Source of the DNA: Erwinia sorbitola
GTDB taxonomy: Bacteria; Pseudomonadota; Gammaproteobacteria; Enterobacterales; Enterobacteriaceae
DNA length: 64,000 nt
NCBI RefSeq assembly: GCF_009738185.1
Contig: NZ_CP046509.1
Location: 3,723,501-3,787,500 of the forward strand
Direction of reading: 5' to 3'
Made by a program: the position numbers and the translations under genes. Under the pieces are notes generated by a model. It ran no database searches. It was given only the letters and a program-made list of their open reading frames with translations, and was not told the DNA's origin. Shown in pieces: positions 17,680 through 27,837 of this stretch; within the stretch, counting starts at the first letter, position 1; every line of letters begins with the position of its first letter.

Positions 17680-18135
17680 TTAAGCCTCCCGGCTGCGAGC
17701 ACACATCATAGTTGCTTCGCAGACAATTTTACCGTCTACGGTGGCCACGCCTTTAAAGCGCGTCACACCACGGCGGGTTTTTTCGAAAGTGACTTCCATG
17801 ATCATTTGGTCGCCTGGTACCACAGGGCGCTTGAAACGCGCGTCGTCGATACCGGCAAAATAATAGAGTTCGCCCGGTTCCAGTTTCCCAACGCTTTTAA
17901 ACGCCAGAATCCCCGTTGCCTGTGCCATCGCTTCCAGAATCAGCACACCAGGGAAAATCGGTTTACCAGGGAAATGGCCCTGGAAAAACGGTTCGTTAAC
18001 CGAGACATTTTTTACTGCACGCAGGAACTTGTGTTCTTCGAACTCGAGTACGCGATCTACCAGCAAAAATGGGTAACGGTGCGGTAAAAGTTCAATAATC
18101 TCTTCAATCTTCAGAGTATGAGTTTCAGTAGTCAA
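17680..18135 (-). CDS. fabZ: FabZ, (3R)-hydroxyacyl-ACP dehydratase
   Basis: Dehydrates 3-hydroxyacyl-ACP in fatty-acid elongation and competes with LpxA for the same hydroxyacyl pool. 151 residues, hot-dog fold, with the catalytic His in PFFQGHFPGKPIFPG and Glu in LILEAMAQATG. The start is TTG at 18135, preceded by AGGAAGAG; E. coli fabZ also uses TTG as far as I recall. A 147-bp gap precedes it after lpxD. Confidence 0.96.
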   Translation of the reverse strand: MTTETHTLKIEEIIELLPHRYPFLLVDRVLEFEEHKFLRAVKNVSVNEPFFQGHFPGKPIFPGVLILEAMAQATGILAFKSVGKLEPGELYYFAGIDDARFKRPVVPGDQMIMEVTFEKTRRGVTRFKGVATVDGKIVCEATMMCARSREA

Positions 18136-18282
18136 AATACTCTTCCTGTCCTAAAAATTCTGATGGCATCAATGACACGGCCCGCAACGATCATCCAATC
18201 GTCTGCAGGCCGCAAATTATATCTGTACGCAAAAGCTTTCGCATATTCTATTTATGAAAGCCGGACAGCGCGGTGACAGCGC

Positions 18283-19305
18283 TTAGTCTTTAGTGACCTT
18301 ACGCTCGATGGCTTTTAAGCGTTTGCTTATTTCATCGATGTTCATCACCAGAGCTGCAGTTTTGCGCCAGGTTTTGTTGGGCTGCAGCGGAATCCCGGAG
18401 GAGTATACTCCAGGTTCAGTGATAGGTCTCATCACCATTCCCATCCCTGTGACGGTAACTTTGTCACAAATCTCCATATGACCATTAATCACGCTGGCCC
18501 CGCCAATCATGCAATAGCGGCCGATTTTCAGGCTGCCAGCCATGATTACGCCGCCTGCCACTGCGGTATTGTCGCCAATCACCACATTGTGTGCAATCTG
18601 GCACTGGTTATCTATGATAACACCATTCCCTATTTGGGTGTTATCCAGAGCACCGCGATCGATGGTGGTACAAGCACCAATCTCTACACGATCGCCGATA
18701 ACAACCGTGCCTAACTGGGGGATCTTCACCCAATTGCCGCGATCGTTAGCGTAGCCGAAGCCATCAGCACCGATTACCGTACCGGACTGAATCAGGCAAT
18801 CACAACCAATTTCGATTTCATGGTAGACAGAAACGTTTGCCCACAGGCGACTACCCGCGCCAATACGGGTCTTTTTACCTACAAAGCAACCCGGGCCGAT
18901 AACAACATTATCGCCGAGTACAACATCAGATTCGATAACCGCATTGGCGCCGATTGAGACGTTATTGCCAAGCTGTGCGCTGGCATCAATAACGGCGCTG
19001 GGGGCGATATTTTTGGCAGGTTGCGGAGTCGTATCCAGCAGCTGTGCCATACGGGCGTAGGTCAGATACGGGTTTTTAACCACCAGCGCAGCGCCAGGGA
19101 AAAATTCCAGATCCGCTTCAGTGAGCACCACGGCTGAAGCCTGACAGGCTGCGAGCTGCTCGCGGTAACGGCTGTTTGAAAGAAACGTGATCTGACCGGA
19201 TTGGGCGGATTGCATAGAAGCAACGCCGGAGATGACGATATCGCCATCTCCGTGCAATTCTGCATCCAACTGCTGGGCTAAATCAGCCAGTCGAATTGAA
19301 AACAT
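18283..19305 (-). CDS. lpxD: LpxD, UDP-3-O-acylglucosamine N-acyltransferase
   Basis: Adds the second hydroxyacyl chain, N-linked, in lipid A synthesis. 340 residues: an N-terminal uridine-binding domain (FSIRLADLAQQLDAELHGDG), a long hexapeptide beta-helix with the catalytic His in QIAHNVVIGDNTAVAGG, and a C-terminal helix (MNIDEISKRLKAIERKV). It is three bases after skp, so coupled to it. Confidence 0.97.
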   Translation of the reverse strand: MFSIRLADLAQQLDAELHGDGDIVISGVASMQSAQSGQITFLSNSRYREQLAACQASAVVLTEADLEFFPGAALVVKNPYLTYARMAQLLDTTPQPAKNIAPSAVIDASAQLGNNVSIGANAVIESDVVLGDNVVIGPGCFVGKKTRIGAGSRLWANVSVYHEIEIGCDCLIQSGTVIGADGFGYANDRGNWVKIPQLGTVVIGDRVEIGACTTIDRGALDNTQIGNGVIIDNQCQIAHNVVIGDNTAVAGGVIMAGSLKIGRYCMIGGASVINGHMEICDKVTVTGMGMVMRPITEPGVYSSGIPLQPNKTWRKTAALVMNIDEISKRLKAIERKVTKD

Positions 19306-19308
19306 GAA

Positions 19309-19806
19309 TTATTTAACCTGTTTCAGAACATCAGCAGTGATGTCTTTAGATTTAGCAGCGTAAGCAACCGCGTTCTGATCGATTACAACATCGTAACCTT
19401 CGCTATCAGCCACTTTCTGTACAGCGTCCTGAATACGGCTCAGGATTTTGTTACGCTCTTCCATCTGGCGACGACGGTTATCCTGCTCGAATGCCTGCGC
19501 TTTAGTTGAGAACGCTTCACGTTGAGCCATCACGTCTTTTTCCATGCGGCTACGCTCGGTGGCCTTCATGGTAGAACCGTCACGCTGGAGACGCTGCATT
19601 TTAGTTTGCAGATCGCGCTCCATACCCTGCAACTCAGTTGCACGGCCTTTGAACTCGTTCTCCAATTGTTTCGCAACGGTAGCACGCGCTGGTAACTGTT
19701 GGAAAATGCTGGAAACGTTCACCACTGCAATTTTATCAGCAGCCTGAGCACCAGCGGAAACCGCCAGAGCAATACCCAGACCTGCGGCACACAACAACTT
19801 TTTCAC
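19309..19806 (-). CDS. skp: Skp (OmpH), periplasmic outer-membrane-protein chaperone
   Basis: A jellyfish-shaped trimeric chaperone that holds unfolded outer-membrane proteins on the way to BamA. 165 residues: signal peptide KLLCAAGLGIALAVSAGAQA, then ADKIAVVNVSSIFQQ, long coiled-coil tentacles (about residues 45-125) and the C-terminal DITADVLKQVK. GTG at 19806 is chosen because AAGGAG stands seven bases before it and the signal peptide begins there; the ATG at 19824 lies upstream of this Shine-Dalgarno. E. coli uses ATG, so this start differs. Confidence 0.93.
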   Translation of the reverse strand: MKKLLCAAGLGIALAVSAGAQAADKIAVVNVSSIFQQLPARATVAKQLENEFKGRATELQGMERDLQTKMQRLQRDGSTMKATERSRMEKDVMAQREAFSTKAQAFEQDNRRRQMEERNKILSRIQDAVQKVADSEGYDVVIDQNAVAYAAKSKDITADVLKQVK

Positions 19807-19923
19807 TATAAAACTCCTTACCATCAACGTTTGTGTCACGGACACATGTGTTGCGCTTACCGTCTTTCTTACAAAACTAAGTAAGCGCGATACTCTCGTG
19901 CTGTGCTTCCGTGCAAGTCCGAA

Positions 19924-22335
19924 TTACCAGGTTTTACCAATGTTAAATTGGAACTGTTCGGCCTTATCTCCATCATACTTTTTGAACGGCTGGGCGTATG
20001 AGAACACCAGCGGGCCAAGAGGCGACATCCACTGCAGTGCCAGACCGGCTGACATGCGGATATTACCCGGATCGCTGTAGTCAGGAATACCTGCGGCACG
20101 AGTGGCGGCAGTATTTTCCCATTTGGTGTCCCATACGGTACCAGCATCCACAAACAGGGATGTTCGTACGGAGTTAGCGTACTTCTCGCTCAAGAACGGC
20201 GTCGGAGTAATCAGCTCTGCGCTGGCAACAGCCATAGCGTTACCACCGATCGCATCATCGGAATTACAGACGCGGTTTACATCTGTACCAGAACAATCGG
20301 AAGACCCGTTATTCAGATAAGCAGCTTTAGGACCAATGTTATTGGAACGGAAGCCACGAACGGTGCTGGAACCACCGGCATAGAAGTTCTCATAGAACGG
20401 CATCTCTTTACCGCTCAGACCATCGCCATAACCAATACGGCCACGTCCCAGGAGCACCCAGGTGCGATCCTGGTTCAGCGGCACATACTGTTGAGTATCC
20501 ACCGTTACCTTGTAGAAGGCGTTATCTGAGCCAGGAATGGTAATTTTACCATTCAGGTTGGAACGGTTACCTGCCGTTGGGAAGAAACCGCGGTCAAGGG
20601 TGTTATACGTCCAGCCATAGTTAAAGGTGAAGTCGTCTGCGGAGTAGTCTTCGTCGCCAGAAAGCGTCGGATTCTGCCCTACAGAACGCAGATAACGCCA
20701 CATGGCAATCTGCGGCTGCATGTTAGACAGGCTGTTATGTACATAGCCCAGGCCAACACGCAGACTGTTGTTTTCATTAATCGGGAAGCCCAGCGTTCCG
20801 TCTACACCATAACTTTTGTTAGTGTAGTCAGACAGATCAGCATCGTCCGCTTTAAAGTCGTTATAGAAGACGCGACCACCCAGACTCACCCCATCAACCG
20901 TGAAATACGGGTCGGTCAGTGAGAATTCTGCGTAGGTCTGGTAGTCGTTTTTGGTACCGCTGATACCAACGGTGTTACCCGTACCCAGCCAGTTATCCTG
21001 AGTAACGCCAACCTGGAAACTGATGCCGCTCTCGGTGCCGTAACCAACGCCGAAGTTCAGCGTACCGGTGTTACGTTCTTTCACCTTGTATACCACGTCC
21101 ACCTGGTCAGGTGAGCCTGGTACACGTTGAGTTTCGGTATCTACGGTTTCAAAGTAACCCAGACGGTTCAGACGCTCTTTGCCCTGCTCTACCAGGTCGC
21201 TGCCCAGCCAGGCCCCTTCCATCTGACGCATTTCGCGACGCAGAACGGAATCTTTTGAGGTGTCGTTACCTTCAAAGCGTACTTTACGCACATAGAAACG
21301 GTTGCCCGCATCTACATTGATATGCAGCTTAACGGTTTTGTTAGCATCATCGATTTCTGGCTGAGTCTGTACACGCGGGTAAGCGTAACCATAACGGCCC
21401 AGCAGTTTCTTGATGTCATCTTCAATACGCGTCACTTTCGAACCGTTATACAGTTCGCCCGGCGTGACTTTACTCAGGGTTTCGATTTCCGCTGAGTGTC
21501 CGGCCAGGTTACCGCTAACAGTTACGCCTGAAAGCTTGTACTGCTCGCCTTCATTGATGTTAACGGTAATATAAATACCTTTTTTGTCCGGCGTCAGGCT
21601 GACCTGAGTGGAGTCGATATTGAAACGAGCATAGCCGCGATCCAGATAGAAGCTACGCAGTGTTTCCAGATCGCCTGCCAGTTTCTGTTTCTGATATTTG
21701 CGATCGCCGACAACGTTCCACCATGGCACTTCATCACGCAGCTGGAAGCGAGAGATCAGTTCATCAGAGGTGTAAGCTTTATTACCTACGATGTTGATCT
21801 GCTGAATCTGAGCGGAAACGCCTTCAGTGAAGACCAGCTTCAGGTCAACACGGTTACGTGGCAGTGGCGTTACCACAGCTTTCACACTGGCGCTGTATTT
21901 ACCAACGCTGTAATAGAAGTCTTCCAGCCCTTTCTCAATTGAGGAGATCGTGGTGCGATCCAGAGCTTCACCAACGCGCACACCTGATGCTTCAAGGTTC
22001 TGTTTAAGCATGTCCTCTTTCACCGCTTTGTTACCGGAGAAAGTGATGCTGGCAATGGTCGGACGCTCTTTCACCTGGACGATCAGCGTATTGCCGTCGC
22101 GCAGAACCTGAACGTCTTCGAAATTCCCGGTCGCAAACAGTGCACGAATAGTGTTACTGAGATCTTCATCGGAAACGGTATCTCCAACGCGGACTGGCAT
22201 ACTGAGCAATGCCGCACCGACGGCGACTCGCTGCAGGCCTTCAAAGTGAATATCATTCACTACGAATCCGTCTGCACCGTATACGGTAGCGCTGCTAAGC
22301 AGCAGCGACGCTATGAGCAACTTTTTCATCGCCAT
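19924..22335 (-). CDS. bamA: BamA, outer-membrane beta-barrel assembly protein
   Basis: The essential Omp85 core of the BAM complex. 803 residues: signal peptide ending SSATVYG, five POTRA domains to about residue 420, and a 16-strand barrel ending in FQFNIGKTW. The loop-6 VRGF motif is present in STVRGFRSNNIGPK, and a Cys pair follows in the same loop (DCSGTD and RVCNSDD), as in the E. coli loop. The protein is seven residues shorter than E. coli, with differences concentrated in the surface loops. It is upstream of skp. Confidence 0.97.
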   Translation of the reverse strand: MAMKKLLIASLLLSSATVYGADGFVVNDIHFEGLQRVAVGAALLSMPVRVGDTVSDEDLSNTIRALFATGNFEDVQVLRDGNTLIVQVKERPTIASITFSGNKAVKEDMLKQNLEASGVRVGEALDRTTISSIEKGLEDFYYSVGKYSASVKAVVTPLPRNRVDLKLVFTEGVSAQIQQINIVGNKAYTSDELISRFQLRDEVPWWNVVGDRKYQKQKLAGDLETLRSFYLDRGYARFNIDSTQVSLTPDKKGIYITVNINEGEQYKLSGVTVSGNLAGHSAEIETLSKVTPGELYNGSKVTRIEDDIKKLLGRYGYAYPRVQTQPEIDDANKTVKLHINVDAGNRFYVRKVRFEGNDTSKDSVLRREMRQMEGAWLGSDLVEQGKERLNRLGYFETVDTETQRVPGSPDQVDVVYKVKERNTGTLNFGVGYGTESGISFQVGVTQDNWLGTGNTVGISGTKNDYQTYAEFSLTDPYFTVDGVSLGGRVFYNDFKADDADLSDYTNKSYGVDGTLGFPINENNSLRVGLGYVHNSLSNMQPQIAMWRYLRSVGQNPTLSGDEDYSADDFTFNYGWTYNTLDRGFFPTAGNRSNLNGKITIPGSDNAFYKVTVDTQQYVPLNQDRTWVLLGRGRIGYGDGLSGKEMPFYENFYAGGSSTVRGFRSNNIGPKAAYLNNGSSDCSGTDVNRVCNSDDAIGGNAMAVASAELITPTPFLSEKYANSVRTSLFVDAGTVWDTKWENTAATRAAGIPDYSDPGNIRMSAGLALQWMSPLGPLVFSYAQPFKKYDGDKAEQFQFNIGKTW

Positions 22336-22501
22336 CGTTTTTATGCATTCTTCCTAACAGGTTCTCGTGCCATGAAAAGAAATAGCTGCGCGTCGAGCAT
22401 AAGGCGTTGTAACTCTACTCAAATGCTTATTTACCCTGGTAAACTGCACTTTTTCGTAATCTTCCGCTTTGTCTGCTCTTAGCTTGCGAATTTCTGAATC
22501 A

Positions 22502-23851
22502 CTATAGCCTTGAGAAATCATTGAATAGCGCAAGCCCCATTAACAGCACCAGCACAATCGAGCCGATACGATAACTGAAGTCCTGAACTCGCTCGGACAC
22601 CTGCCCCCCTTTGATCTTCTCGATCAGCAGGAAAAGCAAATGGCCACCATCTAACACCGGCAATGGGAACAGATTGATAATCCCGAGGTTCACGCTAATC
22701 AGAGCGAGGAACATAAGGTAGTAAATCAAACCGTATTCCGCTGACATCCCAGCTCCCTGCGCGATCGAAATCGGCCCGCTGAGATTATTCAACTTCACAT
22801 CACCAACAATCAATTTGCCCAGCATACTGACCGTAAGTTTCATCAGTTGCCACGTTTTCGCACTGGCTTCACCAATGGCGGCAAACGGGCCATACTGGCG
22901 CACCGTTCTGTACTCTTCAGGCAGAGGAATAATGCGCGGAATAACCCCGGCAAACCCTTGCGCCTTATTATCAGGATTGACGTCCGGCTTGAGAGTCAAA
23001 TCGACTGTGCTGCCCTGACGTTCCACCTCAATTGCTATGTTTTTACCGGGACTGTCACGAACCGTGGCAACAAAATTCTGCCACTGTTCCAGAGGCTGGC
23101 CATCGACTTTAACGATCCTGTCGCCAGCTTGCAAACCCGCTCGACTTGCAGCGGAATTCTTTTGCACCTGTGCCAGTATCGATTCGATTTGTGGCCCACG
23201 CGGCTGTATCCCCAATGATGTCACCGGATCCTGCTTGTCTGGCTCAAACTGCCAGCCGCGCAGATTTACCTTCATATCACTGGTTTTTTCAGTGCCGAAT
23301 GGAGCTACGGTAAAAGTGGTGCTTTCATCACCAATCTTCGCAACCAGTGCCATACGCACAGCATCCCAATCAGGCGTTTCGATACCGTCAACGGCTTTAA
23401 GTTCCGTACCAGGGGTAATTTGCGCTTCAGCGGCAGGCGATCCGCTTACTATTTCGCCAATAACGGGACGAACGCCAGGCACACCGATGATAAACACCAG
23501 CCAGTAAGCGAAGATAGCAAAGATGAAATTAGCGATTGGACCGGCACTAATGATGGCGGTACGCTGGAGAATAGTTTTGTTATTGAAGGACTGATGGCGA
23601 AGTTCAGGTGGCACGCTTTCCACACGCTCATCAAGCATCTTAACGTAGCCACCTAACGGGATCAGCGCAATAACGTACTCTGTGCCCTGCTTGTCACGGC
23701 GTCGCCATAACGCCTTGCCAAAACCAATAGAGAAACGCTCTACTTTCACGCCACAGCGCCTGGCCACCCAAAAATGGCCAAATTCATGCACGGTGATTAA
23801 AATCCCCAGGGCAAGAACAAAAGCAGCAAAACTCCAGAGTACGCTCAACAT
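22502..23851 (-). CDS. rseP: RseP, site-2 intramembrane metalloprotease
   Basis: Cuts RseA within the membrane after DegS, releasing sigma-E, and clears signal peptides. 449 residues with the zinc motif HEFGH (about 22-26) in the first transmembrane segment, two periplasmic PDZ domains (about 115-305), and the third ligand in FPLPVLDGGHLLFLL near the C terminus. It lies just upstream of bamA, whose client state feeds the same stress response. Confidence 0.97.
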   Translation of the reverse strand: MLSVLWSFAAFVLALGILITVHEFGHFWVARRCGVKVERFSIGFGKALWRRRDKQGTEYVIALIPLGGYVKMLDERVESVPPELRHQSFNNKTILQRTAIISAGPIANFIFAIFAYWLVFIIGVPGVRPVIGEIVSGSPAAEAQITPGTELKAVDGIETPDWDAVRMALVAKIGDESTTFTVAPFGTEKTSDMKVNLRGWQFEPDKQDPVTSLGIQPRGPQIESILAQVQKNSAASRAGLQAGDRIVKVDGQPLEQWQNFVATVRDSPGKNIAIEVERQGSTVDLTLKPDVNPDNKAQGFAGVIPRIIPLPEEYRTVRQYGPFAAIGEASAKTWQLMKLTVSMLGKLIVGDVKLNNLSGPISIAQGAGMSAEYGLIYYLMFLALISVNLGIINLFPLPVLDGGHLLFLLIEKIKGGQVSERVQDFSYRIGSIVLVLLMGLALFNDFSRL

Positions 23852-23860
23852 AATGTTTCC

Positions 23861-24718
23861 CTACAGCGTCCCAAAGACCAGCAGCAACAGGCAGGCAAAT
23901 ACCGGCACAGCCGCTGTGAGGCTATCAATACGGTCAAGAATACCGCCATGACCCGGAATCAGATTACCACTGTCTTTAATGCCCGCTTCACGCTTAAACA
24001 TGCTTTCGGTTAAATCACCGAGCACTGAAGCCAGCGCAGCGGTAATCGAGCAGATCAGTAAGGTCAGCAGCGGCACTTGCAGCGGAGCAAATACGCTGAA
24101 CAGCCACGAAAGAAGGGCTGAGGTAACCAGTCCGCCAAAAAATCCTTCCCACGTTTTGCCTGGCGATACCTTCGGTGCCAGCTTATGCTTGCCAAATAGC
24201 TTGCCAAACATATAAGCACCAGAGTCGGCTCCCCAAACGAGGAACATCACATACAGCAGCCACCAGGCGCCAGCATAATGATCGGCTTCATAGTGGTACT
24301 GGCGCAGGGCCAGCATCCCCCAGAAGAACGGGACGATAGTGAGCAGGCCGAACACCAGCCGCAGCGGACGGGAATTGCGCCAGAACGCGGCAGAGCCTGG
24401 ATAGGAAAGCACCAGCAACAGCGCCACCACCCACCACCCGAGCGCGACCCAAAGGGCACCACCGATTTGTGGCAGATGCACAGAGTGCTGATAAGCAGGA
24501 AGCGTGAAAAGCATAAATGCCAGCAACAGGCCGCACAGCAGTGCGAGCCAGATGCGCTGGGAACGGGCAGCAAAGCCCGCAAACTGGCCCCATTCCCATG
24601 CGGCCAGCATGCAGATCACTAAAATAGTGATGGCAAACCCTAACGGCGGCAGCAAAAACAGCGCTGCAATGACGATGGGAATTAATATAAACGCGGTAAT
24701 CAGGCGAGATTTTAACAA
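23861..24718 (-). CDS. cdsA: CdsA, phosphatidate cytidylyltransferase
   Basis: Makes CDP-diacylglycerol from phosphatidate and CTP at the inner membrane, the precursor of all phospholipids. 285 residues, about eight membrane segments, and the CTP-transferase signature in LGDLTESMFKREAGIKDSG followed by LIPGHGGILDRIDSL. The start is TTG at 24718, six bases after GGGGG; it gives the MLKxRLI N terminus seen in E. coli. Confidence 0.96.
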   Translation of the reverse strand: MLKSRLITAFILIPIVIAALFLLPPLGFAITILVICMLAAWEWGQFAGFAARSQRIWLALLCGLLLAFMLFTLPAYQHSVHLPQIGGALWVALGWWVVALLLVLSYPGSAAFWRNSRPLRLVFGLLTIVPFFWGMLALRQYHYEADHYAGAWWLLYVMFLVWGADSGAYMFGKLFGKHKLAPKVSPGKTWEGFFGGLVTSALLSWLFSVFAPLQVPLLTLLICSITAALASVLGDLTESMFKREAGIKDSGNLIPGHGGILDRIDSLTAAVPVFACLLLLVFGTL

Positions 24719-24736
24719 AGATTACCCCCAGTGCGC

Positions 24737-25489
24737 TTATGCGCCGCCGGGTGCTGCGCCGCCAAACCGACGCTCTCGTTGTGCAAACGCATTCAGTGCA
24801 CCTTCAAAAACTTGTTCATCAAAATCAGGCCAAAGAGTTTCGGTAAACCAGAACTCCGCATAGGCAACTTGCCACAGCAGGAAATTACTAATCCGATGCT
24901 CTCCCCCGGTCCTTATTACCAGATCCACAGGTGCCAGTTCATTGAGGCAAAGATACGGGCTAAGGGTCTCTTCTTCAATCTGATCCGGACGAAGAAGTCC
25001 TTCCTGTACTCGCTCTGCTATTTTTCTGACCCCGTGGATAATATCCCAACGTCCGCCATAATTCGCGGCAATGTTGAGTGTTAGTCCATTATTTTGTTGA
25101 GTAAGTTCCTCAGCACGTCGAATGCGCTCTTGCAGGCGGGCGTTGAACCGACTGATATCACCGATAATTTTCAACCGGACATTATGTTTATGCAGGCTTT
25201 TAACTTCGCTATCGAGTGCCCAGACGAACAACTCCATCAGCGCCAGAACTTCCTGCTGAGGGCGATTCCAGTTTTCACTACTGAAGGCATAAAGCGTGAG
25301 CGCATCCAGCTTATTGCTGACCGCGAAGCTCACCGCACGGCGCACGGATTTCACTCCCGCTTTATGACCAGAAATACGCAGCTTGCCCTGGTTTTTTGCC
25401 CAGCGGCCGTTGCCATCCATAATGATGGCCACATGGCGGGGGCCTGCCCCCTGCGGGTCATCGGTTTGTAATTGATTTTCGGACGACAT
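24737..25489 (-). CDS. ispU: IspU (UppS), undecaprenyl diphosphate synthase
   Basis: Extends farnesyl diphosphate with eight isopentenyl units in cis to make the C55 carrier for peptidoglycan and O-antigen. 250 residues with the catalytic Asp in IIMDGNGRWAKNQGK, SGHKAG, the YAFSSENWNRP motif and LVIRTGGEHRISNFLLWQ. It sits 18 bases upstream of cdsA. The 294-bp gap to dxr is mostly an ERIC element. Confidence 0.96.
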   Translation of the reverse strand: MSSENQLQTDDPQGAGPRHVAIIMDGNGRWAKNQGKLRISGHKAGVKSVRRAVSFAVSNKLDALTLYAFSSENWNRPQQEVLALMELFVWALDSEVKSLHKHNVRLKIIGDISRFNARLQERIRRAEELTQQNNGLTLNIAANYGGRWDIIHGVRKIAERVQEGLLRPDQIEEETLSPYLCLNELAPVDLVIRTGGEHRISNFLLWQVAYAEFWFTETLWPDFDEQVFEGALNAFAQRERRFGGAAPGGA

Positions 25490-25518
25490 AACGCGTAACT
25501 ATTTCCTTATTCAGAAAT

Positions 25519-25642
25519 ATACCCTTCATTATCGAAGCTGCCGCTGAGTTGGCTGTGTGCCTCCACTCCGCCCACTTAATAATATAAGTTTCCAGAGGAT
25601 CAGACACTCGCCGCCTTGCTGCAACTCCACTGATTTGGGTAT
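25519..25642 (-). repeat. ERIC element between dxr and ispU
   Basis: A 124-bp imperfect palindrome with ends ATACCC and GGGTAT. Read on the minus strand it holds the ERIC landmarks GTTGCAGCAAGGCGGC in the left arm and CAGCCAACTCAGC with GAAGGGTAT in the right arm; the central GAGCTTAC/GTAAGTGAC hairpin is degenerate. It lies in the dxr-ispU transcript. Confidence 0.85.
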
Positions 25643-25783
25643 GCATCGGCTTCTGAAATATCTCACCTGCCCGGCGCAAAAACAGTGCAATTGCGCGAAG
25701 TTATCCGCCAAATCACATCGTGATACCGAAACAGTGGGGCAAGACTATACCACCTCCGTACAGCGCTCACAAATAGCGACGCG

Positions 25784-26998
25784 TTAAATTGCGCTGACCC
25801 GACCAGCAGAAAAACGTGGCAGTAAAGCAGTCGCTGTAGCGCGGGCTTCCTGGTCAATAGCGATGACCGCTTCAACACTTGAAGGCTCCTGGCACGTCAA
25901 CGATTCCAGAACTGCAACATTCAACGCAGCAATGTCGGTAAAGCGGATTTCAGACGCAAGAAAAGCGGCAACCGCAATTTCATTAGCTGCATTCAGCGTG
26001 GTGGTCGCCGCCTGCCCCGTGATACTGGCATCGATAGCCAGTTTGAGGCAGGGATAGCGGGCGTAATCAGGTTCAGCAAAGGTCAGCGCCGACATGCGGG
26101 TGAAATCAAGTGGTTGGGCACCTGAGTTTACGCGCTGCGGCCAGGCCATCGCGTGAGCTATTGGCGTACGCATATCCGGCGATCCAAGCTGGGCAATAAC
26201 GCTGCCATCCCGATAACGTACCATCGAATGAATAACAGACTGCGGATGCAGAACAACTTCCATCTGCGCATCGGTTGCATTAAACAACCAGCGGGCTTCG
26301 ATATATTCCAGGCCTTTATTCATCATGGTGGCCGAGTCGACGGAGATTTTTCGCCCCATCGACCAGTTCGGATGCGCGCACGCCTGGTCGGGCGTCATAT
26401 GGCGTAATTCTGCCAGCGGCGTCTCACGAAACGGGCCACCTGACCCCGTGAGGATAATGCTGTTAATGCCATTATCTTCCAGAGAAGCGTACCCTAACTG
26501 CTGCTGGAGGGAAGCAGGCAAACTCTGAAAAATGGCATTGTGCTCACTGTCGATAGGCAACAGCTGTGCTTTGGAGGCGCTTACCGCATCCAGAAAAAGG
26601 CGACCGCAGGTAACAAGCGACTCTTTATTCGCCAGTAACACCTGCTTTCCGGCACGAATTGCGGCCAGGGTAGGTAATAATCCTGCTGCACCAACAATAG
26701 CGGCCATTACCTGGTCGACGCCATCAAGTGCGGCGAGATCGCAGGCGGCCTGCTCTCCACTTAATACTTCGGTGTCTACATTCAGATCTTTCAGACGAAG
26801 CCGCAGTGCTTCCGCTGCTTTATCATCCGACATCGCGGCATATTCCGGGCGAAATGCCAGACATTGTTCGGCCATCAGTTCAACATTACGCCCGGCAACC
26901 AGTGCCTTAACGGCAAACAGGTGGGGGTTAGCACTTACCACGGACAGCGTGCTGGTACCGATTGAACCGGTCGAACCGAGGATCGTCAAATGTTTCAT
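25784..26998 (-). CDS. dxr: Dxr (IspC), 1-deoxy-D-xylulose 5-phosphate reductoisomerase
   Basis: Second step of the non-mevalonate isoprenoid pathway, forming 2-C-methylerythritol 4-phosphate with NADPH. 404 residues: NADPH-binding LGSTGSIGTSTL, metal ligands in LPIDSEHNAIFQSLP, LTGSGGPFRETP, and HPNWSMGRKISVDSATMMNK, the fosmidomycin-site loop. ATG at 26998 is chosen because the protein then starts MKHLTILGSTGSIG like E. coli; the open frame continues 27 residues upstream. Confidence 0.96.
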   Translation of the reverse strand: MKHLTILGSTGSIGTSTLSVVSANPHLFAVKALVAGRNVELMAEQCLAFRPEYAAMSDDKAAEALRLRLKDLNVDTEVLSGEQAACDLAALDGVDQVMAAIVGAAGLLPTLAAIRAGKQVLLANKESLVTCGRLFLDAVSASKAQLLPIDSEHNAIFQSLPASLQQQLGYASLEDNGINSIILTGSGGPFRETPLAELRHMTPDQACAHPNWSMGRKISVDSATMMNKGLEYIEARWLFNATDAQMEVVLHPQSVIHSMVRYRDGSVIAQLGSPDMRTPIAHAMAWPQRVNSGAQPLDFTRMSALTFAEPDYARYPCLKLAIDASITGQAATTTLNAANEIAVAAFLASEIRFTDIAALNVAVLESLTCQEPSSVEAVIAIDQEARATATALLPRFSAGRVSAI

Positions 26999-27146
26999 GA
27001 GGCTGCTCTGTGTAGTGACCCGATGCAGGCGAAATTCAGGAAAGGGAAACATGCCCACCGGGGTAGTTAACAAATGCAAAACGCCGCCAGAGCGGCCCTT
27101 CGTGCGAACGGCAATCTGTGCGGCGTTTCATTGGGTGATGACGAAC

Positions 27147-27704
27147 TCAGAAGTCCATCAGCTCCGCTTCTTTTTCTGCCAGGCCGACATCAATTTTCTT
27201 GATAAACACGTCGGTCATTTTCTGAATCTCTTCCTGTGAACGACGATCGTCGTCTTCACTGATCTCTTTATCTTTCAGCAGCGCTTTTACTTTGTCGTTT
27301 GCATCACGACGTACGTTGCGCACAGAGACACGACCCTGCTCGGCTTCACCGCGCACGATTTTGATCAGGTCTTTACGACGCTCTTCAGTCAGTGCTGGCA
27401 ACGGTACGCGAATATCGGTACCCGCTGACATTGGGTTCAGACCCAGGTCAGAGGCCATGATCGCTTTTTCCACAGCAGCACTAATTGAACGGTCGAAAAC
27501 GTTGATTTTCAGCGTACGGGAGTCTTCTACCGTGACGCTGGCCAACTGACGCAGCGGAGTCGCAGAGCCGTAATAATCAACCATGATACCGTCGAGAATG
27601 CTTGGCGAAGCGCGACCGGTGCGAATTTTGCTGATATGGTTTTTGAATGCCTCAACGCATTTATCCATGCGTGTTTCTGCATCTTTCTTGATGTCGTTAA
27701 TCAC
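27147..27704 (-). CDS. frr: Frr, ribosome recycling factor
   Basis: With EF-G it splits post-termination ribosomes. 185 residues, same as E. coli: MDKCVEAFKNHISKIRTGRA, the SRTLKINVFDRS domain II, and a helical C terminus (GLAEKEAELMDF). GTG at 27704 gives the right length and N terminus (V-I-N-D-I) and has AAGGG upstream. It is downstream of pyrH, as usual. Confidence 0.96.
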   Translation of the reverse strand: MINDIKKDAETRMDKCVEAFKNHISKIRTGRASPSILDGIMVDYYGSATPLRQLASVTVEDSRTLKINVFDRSISAAVEKAIMASDLGLNPMSAGTDIRVPLPALTEERRKDLIKIVRGEAEQGRVSVRNVRRDANDKVKALLKDKEISEDDDRRSQEEIQKMTDVFIKKIDVGLAEKEAELMDF

Positions 27705-27837
27705 GTGGGAACCCTTGGATTCTGTTTGATCCACCGACTTCAGGCGCTGCCTGAAGCCGTTCGAATGCATATAAAGATAATCCTGATACGGATTAATACT
27801 CCGGGTAATTATACCTTACTTTGACCACAGACTGATA

